Assembly (NCBI RefSeq): GCF_000422845.1 | Contig: NZ_AUGV01000003.1 | Coordinates: forward strand, 124,001 to 188,000 | Length of the DNA stretch: 64,000 bases | Direction: 5' to 3' | Source: Oceanobacter kriegii DSM 6294 | Lineage (GTDB): Bacteria; Pseudomonadota; Gammaproteobacteria; Pseudomonadales; Oceanobacteraceae | Part shown: in pieces, positions 29,039-38,185 of the stretch | How the letters are laid out: each line of letters begins with the position of its first letter | Position numbering within the stretch: position 1 is the first letter of the stretch | The notes under the pieces: model-generated | What the model saw: only the letters and a program-made list of their open reading frames with translations | Database searches by the model: none | What the model was told of the DNA's origin: nothing | Translations under genes and position numbers: made by a program

Positions 29039-29414
29039 CTCTGATCATCGACGTTGCTGGTTTCCATTTCGGAAACTGACAATCACTGACAAATTGCTGT
29101 CGTATTTTTGCCTTTGCAACGGGTCTGTAAAACACCCTGAGTACACTTGAAAGTCAGGCGCAAACGCCCTGCCAAAAGGCGTTTCAGCGGCGATGGATCG
29201 CGGATTCCCTCTTCCCCAATGGCCGTTCGATGCAAACGCAGAGACATCCAGAGTTAACATCGCGTCAACCCGTTTTTAACCGTAAAAAAGCAACAATCAA
29301 CCCATAATTTCGGCAAATAACCCATTTTTGACGACAATTTGTTTCAAAAAAGAAACCAATCCCGGTTATTTGTACCACCTAATTCTTGTCCCCAATCGAC
29401 AGAGGACCTGCCCA
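29039..29414. other. Leader region of the RND efflux operon
   Basis: This 376-bp non-coding region becomes AT-rich toward the operon. It contains two direct ACTGACAA copies exactly 10 bp apart (29075 and 29085), a hairpin AAACGCC/GGCGTTT (29162-29184) and an inverted repeat GTTTC-AAAAAA-GAAAC (29341-29356) about 60 bp before the first start. No regulator gene is adjacent. No good -35/-10 pair stood out. Confidence 0.45.
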
Positions 29415-30653
29415 ATGAAAGCCCTCATCCGTTCCATCGCTGGTCTTGCTGTTGTCACAGCGCTGGCAGGCTGCCAATCGGAATCTGCGGATTCCGCCGC
29501 CGCTCAGCAAGCGCGCCCAGCCACTGAAGTCAGCTTCATTGAAATCCAGCCCCAAAGCGTCAGCCTCACCAGTGAGCTGAAGGGTCGTACAGTGGCGTCA
29601 CAAAGTTCGGAAATTCGCCCTCAGGTCGGTGGCATTATCAAGCAGCGCCTGTTTGAGGAAGGCAGCGAGGTGAACGCGGGGGACGTGCTGTACCAGATTG
29701 ATCCGGCGACCTATCAGGCTGAACTACAAACCGCCAAGGCAACGTTGAAAAGCGCCGAAGCCGCGCTGGAGTCGGCCCGTCTGACTGACGAGCGTTATGC
29801 CGGGCTGGTAAAGATCCAGGGCATTTCCCAGCAGGAAGCCGATGACGCCCACGCCAGCTGGCTGGAAGCCCAGGCCGATCTCGAAAGCGCCAAGGCAGCA
29901 TTGCAAACCGCTCAGATCAACCTTGGCTACACCAAGGTCAGCGCTCCGATTTCCGGCCGTATTGGCCTGTCGAGTGTGACACCAGGCGCACTGGTGTCGG
30001 CCTCGCAAGACACCGCATTGGCGACCATCAGCACCATGGACCCGATGTACGTCGACATGACCCAGTCTTCCAGCGACCAGCTGAAACTGCGCAAGCTGCT
30101 GAAGCAGTCCGGTATTGAAGGCGGCAACGCCGACGTCAGTCTGGTGCTGGAAGACGGCTCGACCTACGACTACCAGGGCAAGATGAAAGTGCGTGAAGTG
30201 GCAGTCGATGAAGACACCGGTTCCGTTACCCTGCGTGCCGAGTTCCCGAACCCCGATGGCGTGCTGCTACCGGGCATGTTTGTGCGTGCAGTGGTTGAAG
30301 ACGCCGTAAACCAGAACGCCATTCTGGTACCGCAGCAGGGCATCGCCCACGACTCGATGGGCAATGCCACCGCTCTGGTGGTAAACGCCAACAACAAGGT
30401 TGAAAAACGTACCGTCAAAACCGACCGTGCTATCAAGAACCAGTGGCTGATTTCGTCTGGTCTGGAACAAGGTGACAAGCTGATTGTGGAAGGCACCGGC
30501 AAGGTATCCGAAGGCGCTGAAGTGAAGCCTGTAAAAGTAAGTGTGCAGAAAGACGGTTCCATCAAGCTCGGGATCACAGGCCAAAACGACGATCAGGTGC
30601 CATCACTGGCGAGTGACGACTCTTCCGTTAACCAGGTTGCGGGAGAAGGCTAA
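29415..30653 (+). CDS. RND efflux periplasmic adaptor (AcrA/MexA family)
   Basis: Membrane-fusion protein linking the inner-membrane pump to the outer-membrane channel. The 412-residue protein starts with a lipoprotein signal peptide with lipobox LAGC (Cys near residue 20). A biotinyl-lipoyl half (VGGIIKQRLFEEGSEVNAGDVLY in part), alpha hairpin, second lipoyl half and beta-barrel domain follow. AGAGGA precedes ATG 29415; an earlier in-frame codon exists but lacks a signal peptide. First gene of a three-gene operon; 3 nt before the pump gene. Confidence 0.93.
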   Translation: MKALIRSIAGLAVVTALAGCQSESADSAAAQQARPATEVSFIEIQPQSVSLTSELKGRTVASQSSEIRPQVGGIIKQRLFEEGSEVNAGDVLYQIDPATYQAELQTAKATLKSAEAALESARLTDERYAGLVKIQGISQQEADDAHASWLEAQADLESAKAALQTAQINLGYTKVSAPISGRIGLSSVTPGALVSASQDTALATISTMDPMYVDMTQSSSDQLKLRKLLKQSGIEGGNADVSLVLEDGSTYDYQGKMKVREVAVDEDTGSVTLRAEFPNPDGVLLPGMFVRAVVEDAVNQNAILVPQQGIAHDSMGNATALVVNANNKVEKRTVKTDRAIKNQWLISSGLEQGDKLIVEGTGKVSEGAEVKPVKVSVQKDGSIKLGITGQNDDQVPSLASDDSSVNQVAGEG

Positions 30654-30656
30654 GCC

Positions 30657-33600
30657 ATGATCGCCAATTTCTTTATCAATCGCCCCGTCTTTGCATGGGT
30701 GATCTCCATCATCATCATGCTGTTTGGTCTGCAGTCGATCCTGTCGCTGCCGATCGCCCAGTATCCGGACGTTGCGCCACCGACCGTACGCATCAGCGCC
30801 ACCTACACCGGTGCCTCGGCTGAAACCGTTGAAAACAGCGTTACCCAGATCATTGAACAACAGCTGACGGGCCTCGATGGCTTGCTGTACTTCAGCTCGT
30901 CCAGCTCGTCTTCGGGCTCTGCCAGCATCAATGTCACTTTCGAGCAGGGCACCGACCCGGACATTGCCCAGGTACAGGTGCAGAACAAGGTCTCGCAAAT
31001 TACCTCGCGTCTGCCTGATGCAGTGCAGGACAACGGCGTCACCGTTGAGTCCTCCCAAACCTCGTTCCTGCTGATTGCGTCGATCTACGACAAGAACGAT
31101 CAGGCCAAAGGCTACGACATCTCCGACTACATCGCTTCCAACCTGCAGGACAGCATTGCCCGTATTACCGGTGTTGGCAGTACTCAGGTGTTCGGCGCCG
31201 AATACGCCATGCGTATCTGGCTCGACCCGGTCAAACTGGCTAACTACGGCCTGATGACCTCCGATGTGACCTCCGCCATTCAGGCCCAGAACACCCAGAT
31301 TGCCGCCGGTAATATTGGCGCCCAGCCCGCACCGGACTGGCAGGAACTGAACGCCACCGTCACTGCGCAATCGATGCTGCAAACCGCCGATCAATTCCGC
31401 GACATCATTCTGAAAAGCGACAGCAGCGGCGCTTTGGTAACGCTGGGCGATGTCGCCAAGGTTGAGCGTGGCAGTGAAAGCTACAGCTACGAAGCCCGTC
31501 TGAACGGCCACCCGGCTTCCGGTATGGCGGTGATGCTGGCTCCGGGCGCCAACGCACTGGATACCGCCACCGCAGTAAAAGAAGCCTTCGCCGACATCAA
31601 GAAAAACCTGCCCGACGGCTGGGACATCGCTTACCCGAAAGACTCCACCGACTTCATCAAGATCTCCATTGAAGAAGTGGAACACACCCTGTTTGAAGCC
31701 ATCATTCTGGTGATCGCGGTGATCTACCTGTTCCTCGGTAGCTGGCGCGCCACGCTGGTGCCTGCCGTCGCCGTGCCGGTGGTATTGCTGGGTACCTTCG
31801 GGGTACTAGAAATCTTCGACTACTCCATCAACACCCTGACCATGCTGGCACTGGTGCTGTCGATTGGTTTGTTGGTGGACGACGCCATCGTGGTGGTCGA
31901 AAACGTCGAGCGGGTAATGGCTGAAAAAGGCTTGTCGGCCCGCAAGGCGACCATCGAATCGATGAAAGAAATCAGCTCGGCTCTGGTCGGTATCGCCGTG
32001 GTGCTGTCGGCGGTGTTCCTGCCAATGGCCTTCTTTGGCGGCTCCACCGGGGTGATCTATCGCCAGTTCTCGGTGACCATTGTGTCGTCGATGATCCTGT
32101 CGGTGATTGTGGCCCTGACGCTGACCCCAACCCTGTGTGCCACCCTGCTGAAAGCAGGCTCCGGTGAACACGGCCAACAGCGCGGCTTCTTCGGCTGGTT
32201 CAATCGCAAGTTCGACGCCATGACCAGCAAGTATCAGGGCGGTGTGGCCAGCTTTGTGCGCAAGCCACTGCGCTGGATGATTGTTTACGGCGCCATTGTT
32301 GGTGTACTGGGTTACTCACTGGTGCAGCTGCCAACCGGCTTCTTGCCTTCTGAAGATCAGGCCGAAACCATGGCGATGTTCAACCTGCCAACCGGTGCCT
32401 CCCTGAAACGTACTTCCGACGTTGCCCGCGAGATCGAGGACTACTACCTCAACGACGAAAAAGACAACGTCAACAACGTCTTCACCATCTCCGGTTTCAG
32501 CTTCTCGGGTACCGGCCAGAATACCGGTATGGCGTTCGTTTCCCTGAAAGACTGGGACGAGCGTACCGCCGAAGAAGACTCTGCCACCGCCATTTCCAAC
32601 CGCGCCACCATGAACCTGTCGTCGATTCGTGACGCCAGCTTCTTCGCCATGTCGCCACCAGCGATTCAGGGCATGGGCCAGAGTAATGGTTTCACCTACG
32701 AGCTGCAGGCCACCGCTGGCACCAGCCGTGACGAACTGCTGCAGTTCAAGAACCAGCTGATGCAAAACGCCCAGCAAAGCGACAAGATCACCGGCATGCG
32801 CATGGGCTCTCTGAGCGATACGCCGCAGCTGCGTGTGAATATCGATCAGGCCAAGGCGGTATCTCTGGATGTCGGTCTGTCAGATATTTCCAGCACCCTG
32901 TCCACCGCCTGGGCAGGCAGCTACGTGAATGACTTTATCGACAACGGCCGGGTCAAGAAGGTGTACGTGCAAGGTGCCGGTGAATACCGCTCCAAGCCGG
33001 ACGACCTGCAGTACTGGTTCGTTCGTGGCGGCGACAGCGAGATGACGCCGTTCTCCTCCTTCGCCTCTGTCAGCTGGGATTCCGGCCCGCAAACCCTCAG
33101 CCGCTACAACGGTCTGGCTTCCTATGAAATTCAGGGTTCGGCCGCCAACGGCATGAGTTCTGGCGACGCCATGGACGAAATGGAAGCGCTTACCAATGAC
33201 CTTGGTGAAGGCGTCACCGGTTCATGGAGCGGCTTGTCCTATCAGGAACGTCTGGCCGGTGGTCAATCCACCATGCTGTACGGTATTTCGATTCTGGTGG
33301 TATTCCTGGCGTTGGCCGCGCTGTATGAAAGCTGGTCGGTACCGTTTGCGGTGATTCTGGTAGTGCCGCTGGGCGTACTGGGTGCCGTGCTGGCAGCGAC
33401 CTTCCGTGGTCTGGAAAACGATATCTACTTCCAGGTGGCGCTGCTGACCACCATTGGTCTGGCATCCAAGAACGCCATTCTGATTGTGGAATTCGCCGAA
33501 GACTTCTACATGAAAGGCAAGGGCCTGATTGAATCAGCGGTAGAGGCTGCCTTCATGCGCTTGCGCCCGATTCTGATGACCTCGCTGGCGTTTATCTTCG

Positions 33601-33821
33601 GTACCCTGCCATTGGCACTGTCGAGCGGTGCCGGTGCCAACAGCCGTATCTCCATTGGTACTGGCATCGTCGGCGGTACCTTTACTGCCACCGTACTGGC
33701 GATCTTCTTTGTGCCACTGTTCTTCGTGCTGGTACGGGGCCTGTTCCCGTCCCGCGAGAAGCACGCAGGTGATGACGAAGACAACACTGACAGCAATGCC
33801 AACACAGGAGCGCAGGCATGA
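30657..33821 (+). CDS. RND multidrug efflux permease (AcrB/MexB family)
   Basis: Proton-driven inner-membrane pump of 1054 residues. The start MIANFFINRPVFAWVISI is typical of hydrophobe/amphiphile exporters. The proton-relay residues are present: the Asp pair in GLLVDDAIVVVENV (TM4) and the Lys in IGLASKNAIL (TM10). Two large periplasmic loops follow TM1 and TM7. It is between the adaptor and outer-membrane genes, so a complete tripartite pump is encoded. Substrates cannot be told from sequence. Confidence 0.95.
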   Translation: MIANFFINRPVFAWVISIIIMLFGLQSILSLPIAQYPDVAPPTVRISATYTGASAETVENSVTQIIEQQLTGLDGLLYFSSSSSSSGSASINVTFEQGTDPDIAQVQVQNKVSQITSRLPDAVQDNGVTVESSQTSFLLIASIYDKNDQAKGYDISDYIASNLQDSIARITGVGSTQVFGAEYAMRIWLDPVKLANYGLMTSDVTSAIQAQNTQIAAGNIGAQPAPDWQELNATVTAQSMLQTADQFRDIILKSDSSGALVTLGDVAKVERGSESYSYEARLNGHPASGMAVMLAPGANALDTATAVKEAFADIKKNLPDGWDIAYPKDSTDFIKISIEEVEHTLFEAIILVIAVIYLFLGSWRATLVPAVAVPVVLLGTFGVLEIFDYSINTLTMLALVLSIGLLVDDAIVVVENVERVMAEKGLSARKATIESMKEISSALVGIAVVLSAVFLPMAFFGGSTGVIYRQFSVTIVSSMILSVIVALTLTPTLCATLLKAGSGEHGQQRGFFGWFNRKFDAMTSKYQGGVASFVRKPLRWMIVYGAIVGVLGYSLVQLPTGFLPSEDQAETMAMFNLPTGASLKRTSDVAREIEDYYLNDEKDNVNNVFTISGFSFSGTGQNTGMAFVSLKDWDERTAEEDSATAISNRATMNLSSIRDASFFAMSPPAIQGMGQSNGFTYELQATAGTSRDELLQFKNQLMQNAQQSDKITGMRMGSLSDTPQLRVNIDQAKAVSLDVGLSDISSTLSTAWAGSYVNDFIDNGRVKKVYVQGAGEYRSKPDDLQYWFVRGGDSEMTPFSSFASVSWDSGPQTLSRYNGLASYEIQGSAANGMSSGDAMDEMEALTNDLGEGVTGSWSGLSYQERLAGGQSTMLYGISILVVFLALAALYESWSVPFAVILVVPLGVLGAVLAATFRGLENDIYFQVALLTTIGLASKNAILIVEFAEDFYMKGKGLIESAVEAAFMRLRPILMTSLAFIFGTLPLALSSGAGANSRISIGTGIVGGTFTATVLAIFFVPLFFVLVRGLFPSREKHAGDDEDNTDSNANTGAQA

Positions 33822-35257
33822 GCACGAGCCGTTTTTACCCCAAAGCCCTGGCCGCTGCGCTGGCCACTGTGATGCTGGCCGGTTGCGCCAGCATGGCCCC
33901 TGACTATCAGCGCCCGGATGCGCCAGTGCCAGCCCAACTGCCGTCCGACGGTAGCAATAGCAGCGCAGCCAATCTGAAGTCGGCCCGCGAACTGCCGTGG
34001 CAAGACTTTATTCAGGACGAACGCCTGACCCAGGTGATTGCGCTGGCACTGGCCAATAACCGCGACCTGCGCGCCACCGTGGCGGATGTTGCCGCCGCCC
34101 GTGCCGCCTATCGCGGCCAATCAGCCGACCAATACCCGGCGCTGGATGTGGGCGTCAGCGGTAATCGCTCACGCTCGAATGGCAGTGTCAGCAGCAGCTG
34201 GGAAGCCAGCGGCGGCCTCAGTTCGTACGAGATCGATCTGTTTGGCAAAAACAGCGACCTCACCGATGTGCAGCTGGAAAGCTACTACGCCAGCGCTGAA
34301 ACCGCCCGTGCTGCTCGCATTACCCTGATTGCCGAAACCGCCAATGCATGGCTGACTCTGGCGTCCGACCAGAACCTGCTGCAACTGGCGCAAGAAACCG
34401 CCGAGAATGCCAAGCGGGCGATGGACATCACCGCCAAGCGGCTGGATCTGGGGGTCGACTCACGGGTTGATCTGGCCTCGGCCGAAACCACCTACCACAG
34501 TGCTCGCACTGACATTGCCAGCTACACCAATCAGGTGGCGCAGGACAAAAACGCCCTCTGGCTGCTGGTCGGTTCCAACCTCGATGAATCGCTGCTGCCA
34601 ACGGCCTTGCCGACCACCGCCCAACTGGTCGCGGATGTGCCTACCGGCCTCAGCTCTGATGTGCTGTTACTGCGCCCGGACGTACTGGCCGCTGAACACA
34701 CCCTGAAGTCGGCTAATGCCAACATTGGTGCTGCCCGGGCGGCTTACTTCCCGTCGCTGACGCTGACCACCACTGGTGGTGTTGCCAGCGCGGCACTGTC
34801 GAACCTGTTTACCGGTGGCGCCTCCACCATCTGGACCGTGGCACCCAGCCTGAGCATGAACATCTTCGACTGGGGTGGTAAAGACGCCGATCTGGAAGCC
34901 GCCAAAGCCAATTGGCAGAAGTATCTGGCGACCTACGAATACACGCTGCAAACCGCGTTTCAGGAAACCGCTGATGCCCTCGCCCGTCGCGCCACCATGC
35001 AGGATCAACTGGATGCCCAACGCGACTACGCCAGCTCGGCCGGACGCAGCTATGAACTGTCGATGAAACGCTATGAAGCTGGCGTCGACAGCTTTCAGGA
35101 CACACTGACCAGCGAACGCACCTACTACTCGGCCCAGCAAAGCCTGATCAGCGCCCAACTGGAAGAGCTGCAAAACCGCATCACCCTGTACCGGGTGTTA
35201 GGTGGTGGTTTGGCGGAACCGGATTATCAGACTGAACAGTCGATTGAGACGCCGTAA
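33818..35257 (+). CDS. RND efflux outer membrane lipoprotein (OprM/NodT family)
   Basis: Outer-membrane channel of the pump. Its ATG overlaps the permease stop (ATGA). The 479-residue protein has a lipoprotein signal (LAGC, Cys near residue 23), PDYQRPDAPVP directly after as in OprM-type proteins, and two OEP repeats (for example LDLGVDSRVDLASAE and RYEAGVDSFQDTL). The lipid anchor separates it from the TolC at 13327. Confidence 0.94.
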   Translation: MSTSRFYPKALAAALATVMLAGCASMAPDYQRPDAPVPAQLPSDGSNSSAANLKSARELPWQDFIQDERLTQVIALALANNRDLRATVADVAAARAAYRGQSADQYPALDVGVSGNRSRSNGSVSSSWEASGGLSSYEIDLFGKNSDLTDVQLESYYASAETARAARITLIAETANAWLTLASDQNLLQLAQETAENAKRAMDITAKRLDLGVDSRVDLASAETTYHSARTDIASYTNQVAQDKNALWLLVGSNLDESLLPTALPTTAQLVADVPTGLSSDVLLLRPDVLAAEHTLKSANANIGAARAAYFPSLTLTTTGGVASAALSNLFTGGASTIWTVAPSLSMNIFDWGGKDADLEAAKANWQKYLATYEYTLQTAFQETADALARRATMQDQLDAQRDYASSAGRSYELSMKRYEAGVDSFQDTLTSERTYYSAQQSLISAQLEELQNRITLYRVLGGGLAEPDYQTEQSIETP

Positions 35258-35278
35258 AGCGTCAATGAGAAAGCCACA

Positions 35279-35364
35279 TACGGTGATGAAAACCACCGTA
35301 AGTGCACTTTGGGAAATAAAAAACTTATCCACACTCTACGACATGGACTCCGTAATCCATGTCG
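35279..35364. other. Two hairpins between convergent genes
   Basis: TACGGTG/CACCGTA (35279-35300) and CGACATGGA/TCCATGTCG (35339-35364) are perfect 7- and 9-bp stems in the short gap between the efflux operon and the convergent aminotransferase gene. They may end transcription, although neither has an immediate T-run. Confidence 0.4.
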
Positions 35365-35371
35365 CAGCTGC

Positions 35372-36709
35372 TTAAAGCAAGCCTTCCTGCTCAACCCAGG
35401 CAGCGGTTTTATCCAATGCCCGACCGAACCTCGCCAGCAAGTCATCAATCTGAGTGCGGGTAATGATCAGCGGGGGGCAGAAGGCAATTGCAGTCCCCAC
35501 ATCTCGCAGAATCAATCCTTCCTCAAGACAGGCTCGGCGCAGAAAGTCGGACACCGCTAACGGGAAAGCCTCTCCACGGGCATGGTTCTGTAATTCAACC
35601 GCCGCCATCAAACCGCGGCCACGTACTTCACCGACAATGGAATGCGTTGCAAATGTCTTTAGCTGTTGTTGGAAGTAATCACCGGTTTCAGCCGCAATTC
35701 CGAAGATGTTATCGCGCTCGTAGATTTCCAGGGTTTTCAATGCAACCGCCGCCGCAACCGGGTGACACGAATAGGTATAGCCGTGGCCGAAAACACCGAT
35801 GCGATTGCTTGGCTCCACCAAGGCATCGTAGATATCGCCACGCACAATGGCAGCACTGATGGGCTGGTAGGCCGATGACAACTGTTTCGCCACACTCATC
35901 ATGTCCGGTGCGCCAATGCTCATGGTTTCACAGCCAAACGCATTGCCCGTACGACCAAACCCGGTAATCACTTCGTCGGCGATAAAGAAAATGTCGTATT
36001 TCGCCAGCAGCGCTCGCAACTTCTGGTAATAGCCATCAGGCGCCACAATCACACCACTGGCACCGGTAATCGGCTCTGCAATGAAGGCGGCAATGGTTTC
36101 CGGATCCTCACGCACAATCATCGCTTCCAGATTGCCGAGAATCCGGTCAACGAACTGTGATTCCGTTTCTCCTTCCAGCCGATCCCGATAGTAGAACGGT
36201 GCATCAGTCCGCAAGATGCCCAGAGCTTCCACCGGTAGATCGAAATTGGTGTGGTTCACTTCCAGGCCGGTCAAGCAGGCTGATCCCATTGTAATGCCGT
36301 GATAGGAACGCTGTCGGGCAATCACCTTTTTCTTGTTGGGTTTGCCAATGGCATTGAAGTAGTAACGCAGGATTTTCAGCTGAGTGTCATTGGCGTCGCT
36401 GCCGGAATTGCCGAAGAACATATGCGGACGCTCGACCGGGGCCATCGCCGCCAGCTTTTCCGCCAGCGCCTCACCAACAGGGTGAGTTTTGCCAAAGAAC
36501 ATGGAACTGTAGGACAAATCGGTCATCTGCTGCGCTGCAGTCTGCACCAACTCCTGGTTGCCATAACCAAGGGCGGTACACCACAGGCCCGACATCCCTT
36601 CCAGATATTGTTTGCCCTGGTCATCGTATACATAGACCCCCTCGCCACGCACCACAGACATGTCTGTGCCGGTTTTCAGGTTGGTAATCGGGTAAATAAT
36701 TGTGCTCAT
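35372..36709 (-). CDS. Class III aminotransferase (omega-amino/amine type)
   Basis: PLP-dependent omega-aminotransferase moving an amino group from an amine or omega-amino acid to a keto acid such as pyruvate. The 445-residue protein has GLWCTALGYG near the start, FGNSGSDANDTQ (cofactor phosphate), FIADEVITGFGRTG with the PLP-binding Asp, and the Schiff-base Lys in SVAKQLSSAYQPISA. It resembles the polyamine/taurine-pyruvate branch; the true substrate is not readable. Divergent from the LysR gene, which may control it. First gene of the catabolic island. Confidence 0.88.
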   Translation of the reverse strand: MSTIIYPITNLKTGTDMSVVRGEGVYVYDDQGKQYLEGMSGLWCTALGYGNQELVQTAAQQMTDLSYSSMFFGKTHPVGEALAEKLAAMAPVERPHMFFGNSGSDANDTQLKILRYYFNAIGKPNKKKVIARQRSYHGITMGSACLTGLEVNHTNFDLPVEALGILRTDAPFYYRDRLEGETESQFVDRILGNLEAMIVREDPETIAAFIAEPITGASGVIVAPDGYYQKLRALLAKYDIFFIADEVITGFGRTGNAFGCETMSIGAPDMMSVAKQLSSAYQPISAAIVRGDIYDALVEPSNRIGVFGHGYTYSCHPVAAAVALKTLEIYERDNIFGIAAETGDYFQQQLKTFATHSIVGEVRGRGLMAAVELQNHARGEAFPLAVSDFLRRACLEEGLILRDVGTAIAFCPPLIITRTQIDDLLARFGRALDKTAAWVEQEGLL

Positions 36710-36962
36710 CCCATGCTCCAGCAGTGCCCCCCGGATGCCGGTTGGCCAGTCACTTATTCAAATTCAACGGTTTCAACATATCAAAGAAGCATTTGCTGCT
36801 TTATCGCATGTTCAAAAGCACTGGATTAGAAAAAGTTATTCAACTGACCATGGCCCGATGTGTGCTAAAGAAAATCAAATCCAATTCTTCGTCTGTATCA
36901 GCTTTTCCTGACGCGAAACGTCCAGAGCCAAAACAACACAGACAGCAGCAGGAGACTGACAA

Positions 36963-37940
36963 ATGAAAGCAATGAACTTCACTCTCAAACAGCTACGTTA
37001 TTTTGCTGTCGCCGGAGAGCACCAGAGTGTGACCAAGGCAGCCGAGATTCTTTATGTATCCCAGCCATCCATTTCATCCGCCATCCTGCACCTGGAAGAT
37101 GTAACCGGCCTGAAGCTCTTTATTCGACACCATGCCCAGGGCTTGAGCCTCACACCACAAGGCATGGAGTTCTACCGAAAAGCCAGAGGTTTGTTACAGG
37201 AAGCGGAAAGTCTGGCGCAGTTCGCCAGCAGCCTGAGTACCGAAATCACCGGCTCTCTGAGGGTAGCGGGCTTCCCGACACTCACAGGTGCATTGCTGCC
37301 ACAGATCATCAAGAGCTATATGCATAAGTACCCGGCGGTGAATATCGACTGCCGTGAACTGCACCAGAAAAACCTTATAGAAGGGCTGCAGAATTGTGAC
37401 TACGAGCTGGGTATTACCTACGACATGGAGCTACCAGCGAACATTGAATTTGAAGCGTTGGCTTCGTTGCCCCCCTACGCTACTGTCAGCAGCGACCACC
37501 CGCTGGCAGACAAATCTTCTGTATCTATGGCAGAGCTCGCTGAACACCCACTGGTCATGCTGGATTGGCCAGTTAGCCAACAATATTTCATGTCGTTGTT
37601 TATCTCGCAGGGCCTGAACCCAAATTGCGCCTACAAAACACACTCACTCAGCATGGTGAGGGGTATGGTTGCCAATGGCCTGGGCTACTCTCTGCTGAAT
37701 ATGCCCATCTCAGACAATACCGGTGATCAGCTGGTGACGCTGCCGATTAGTGACTCCGTCGTACCGCTGAAACTGGGGATCGCACGACTGAAAGAAGCGA
37801 TCAGCACTCCCGCTGCAGAAGCCTTTATCGACGACATCAAACAGTATGTTCGCGAGTATATGAGCGCCAATAGTCATGACAACAGTCACGCATATCTCCC
37901 GAAGAGCGAATTGGAAACTCCAAACATCCGGCCTCATTAA
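36963..37940 (+). CDS. LysR-family transcriptional regulator
   Basis: A 325-residue regulator with an N-terminal winged helix-turn-helix (about residues 6-65, LRYFAVAGEHQSVTKAAEIL then SQPSISSAI) and a LysR substrate-binding domain. It is divergent from the aminotransferase and directly upstream of the ABC importer, so it is the obvious candidate regulator of the island. The 253-bp gap before it is AT-rich and probably carries both promoters. AGGAGA lies 8 nt before ATG 36963. Confidence 0.92.
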   Translation: MKAMNFTLKQLRYFAVAGEHQSVTKAAEILYVSQPSISSAILHLEDVTGLKLFIRHHAQGLSLTPQGMEFYRKARGLLQEAESLAQFASSLSTEITGSLRVAGFPTLTGALLPQIIKSYMHKYPAVNIDCRELHQKNLIEGLQNCDYELGITYDMELPANIEFEALASLPPYATVSSDHPLADKSSVSMAELAEHPLVMLDWPVSQQYFMSLFISQGLNPNCAYKTHSLSMVRGMVANGLGYSLLNMPISDNTGDQLVTLPISDSVVPLKLGIARLKEAISTPAAEAFIDDIKQYVREYMSANSHDNSHAYLPKSELETPNIRPH

Positions 37941-37966
37941 CGAAAAAAGCTATCTATCCAAACCCC

Positions 37967-37994
37967 AAAGCGCCCATATTTGAGGCGCTTTTTT
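37967..37994 (+). terminator. Terminator after the lysR gene
   Basis: AAAGCGCC (37967-37974) pairs with GGCGCTTT (37984-37991), followed by further T residues. A typical intrinsic terminator that separates the regulator from the importer operon. Confidence 0.82.
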
Positions 37995-38018
37995 ATAGCC
38001 TGCACCAGCACGAAACAT

Positions 38019-38053
38019 TTATGTCTGGATAATAAAATGTGATCCAGACATAA
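38019..38053. promoter_or_regulatory. 12-bp perfect inverted repeat, likely operator of importer operon
   Basis: TTATGTCTGGAT (38019-38030), an 11-bp AT-rich spacer and ATCCAGACATAA (38042-38053) form a perfect dyad. It lies after the lysR terminator and about 135 bp before the importer start, in AT-rich DNA. No T-run follows, so protein binding is more likely than termination. Confidence 0.6.
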
Positions 38054-38110
38054 GGAAAAATATAATTGATGAATACCCTCTGCTGACGATTAACTTTTAT
38101 CCAACACATA

Positions 38111-38160
38111 AGGGGCCTATGAATAACCCTGCACAGCTCTGCACGAGTTATTCATAGCGT
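38111..38160. repeat. Short palindrome related to the dispersed repeat
   Basis: CTATGAATAAC (38117-38127) and GTTATTCATAG (38147-38157) are perfect arms. The loop, CCTGCACAGCTCTGCACGA, closely matches CCTGCACGGCTCTGCGCGA next to the TIR of the 265-bp repeats (copy 2, about 10243-10261). It lies about 30 bp before the first importer gene, where it could fold in the mRNA leader. Confidence 0.5.
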
Positions 38161-38185
38161 CCATAACACTTGGTTCAGTTAACCG

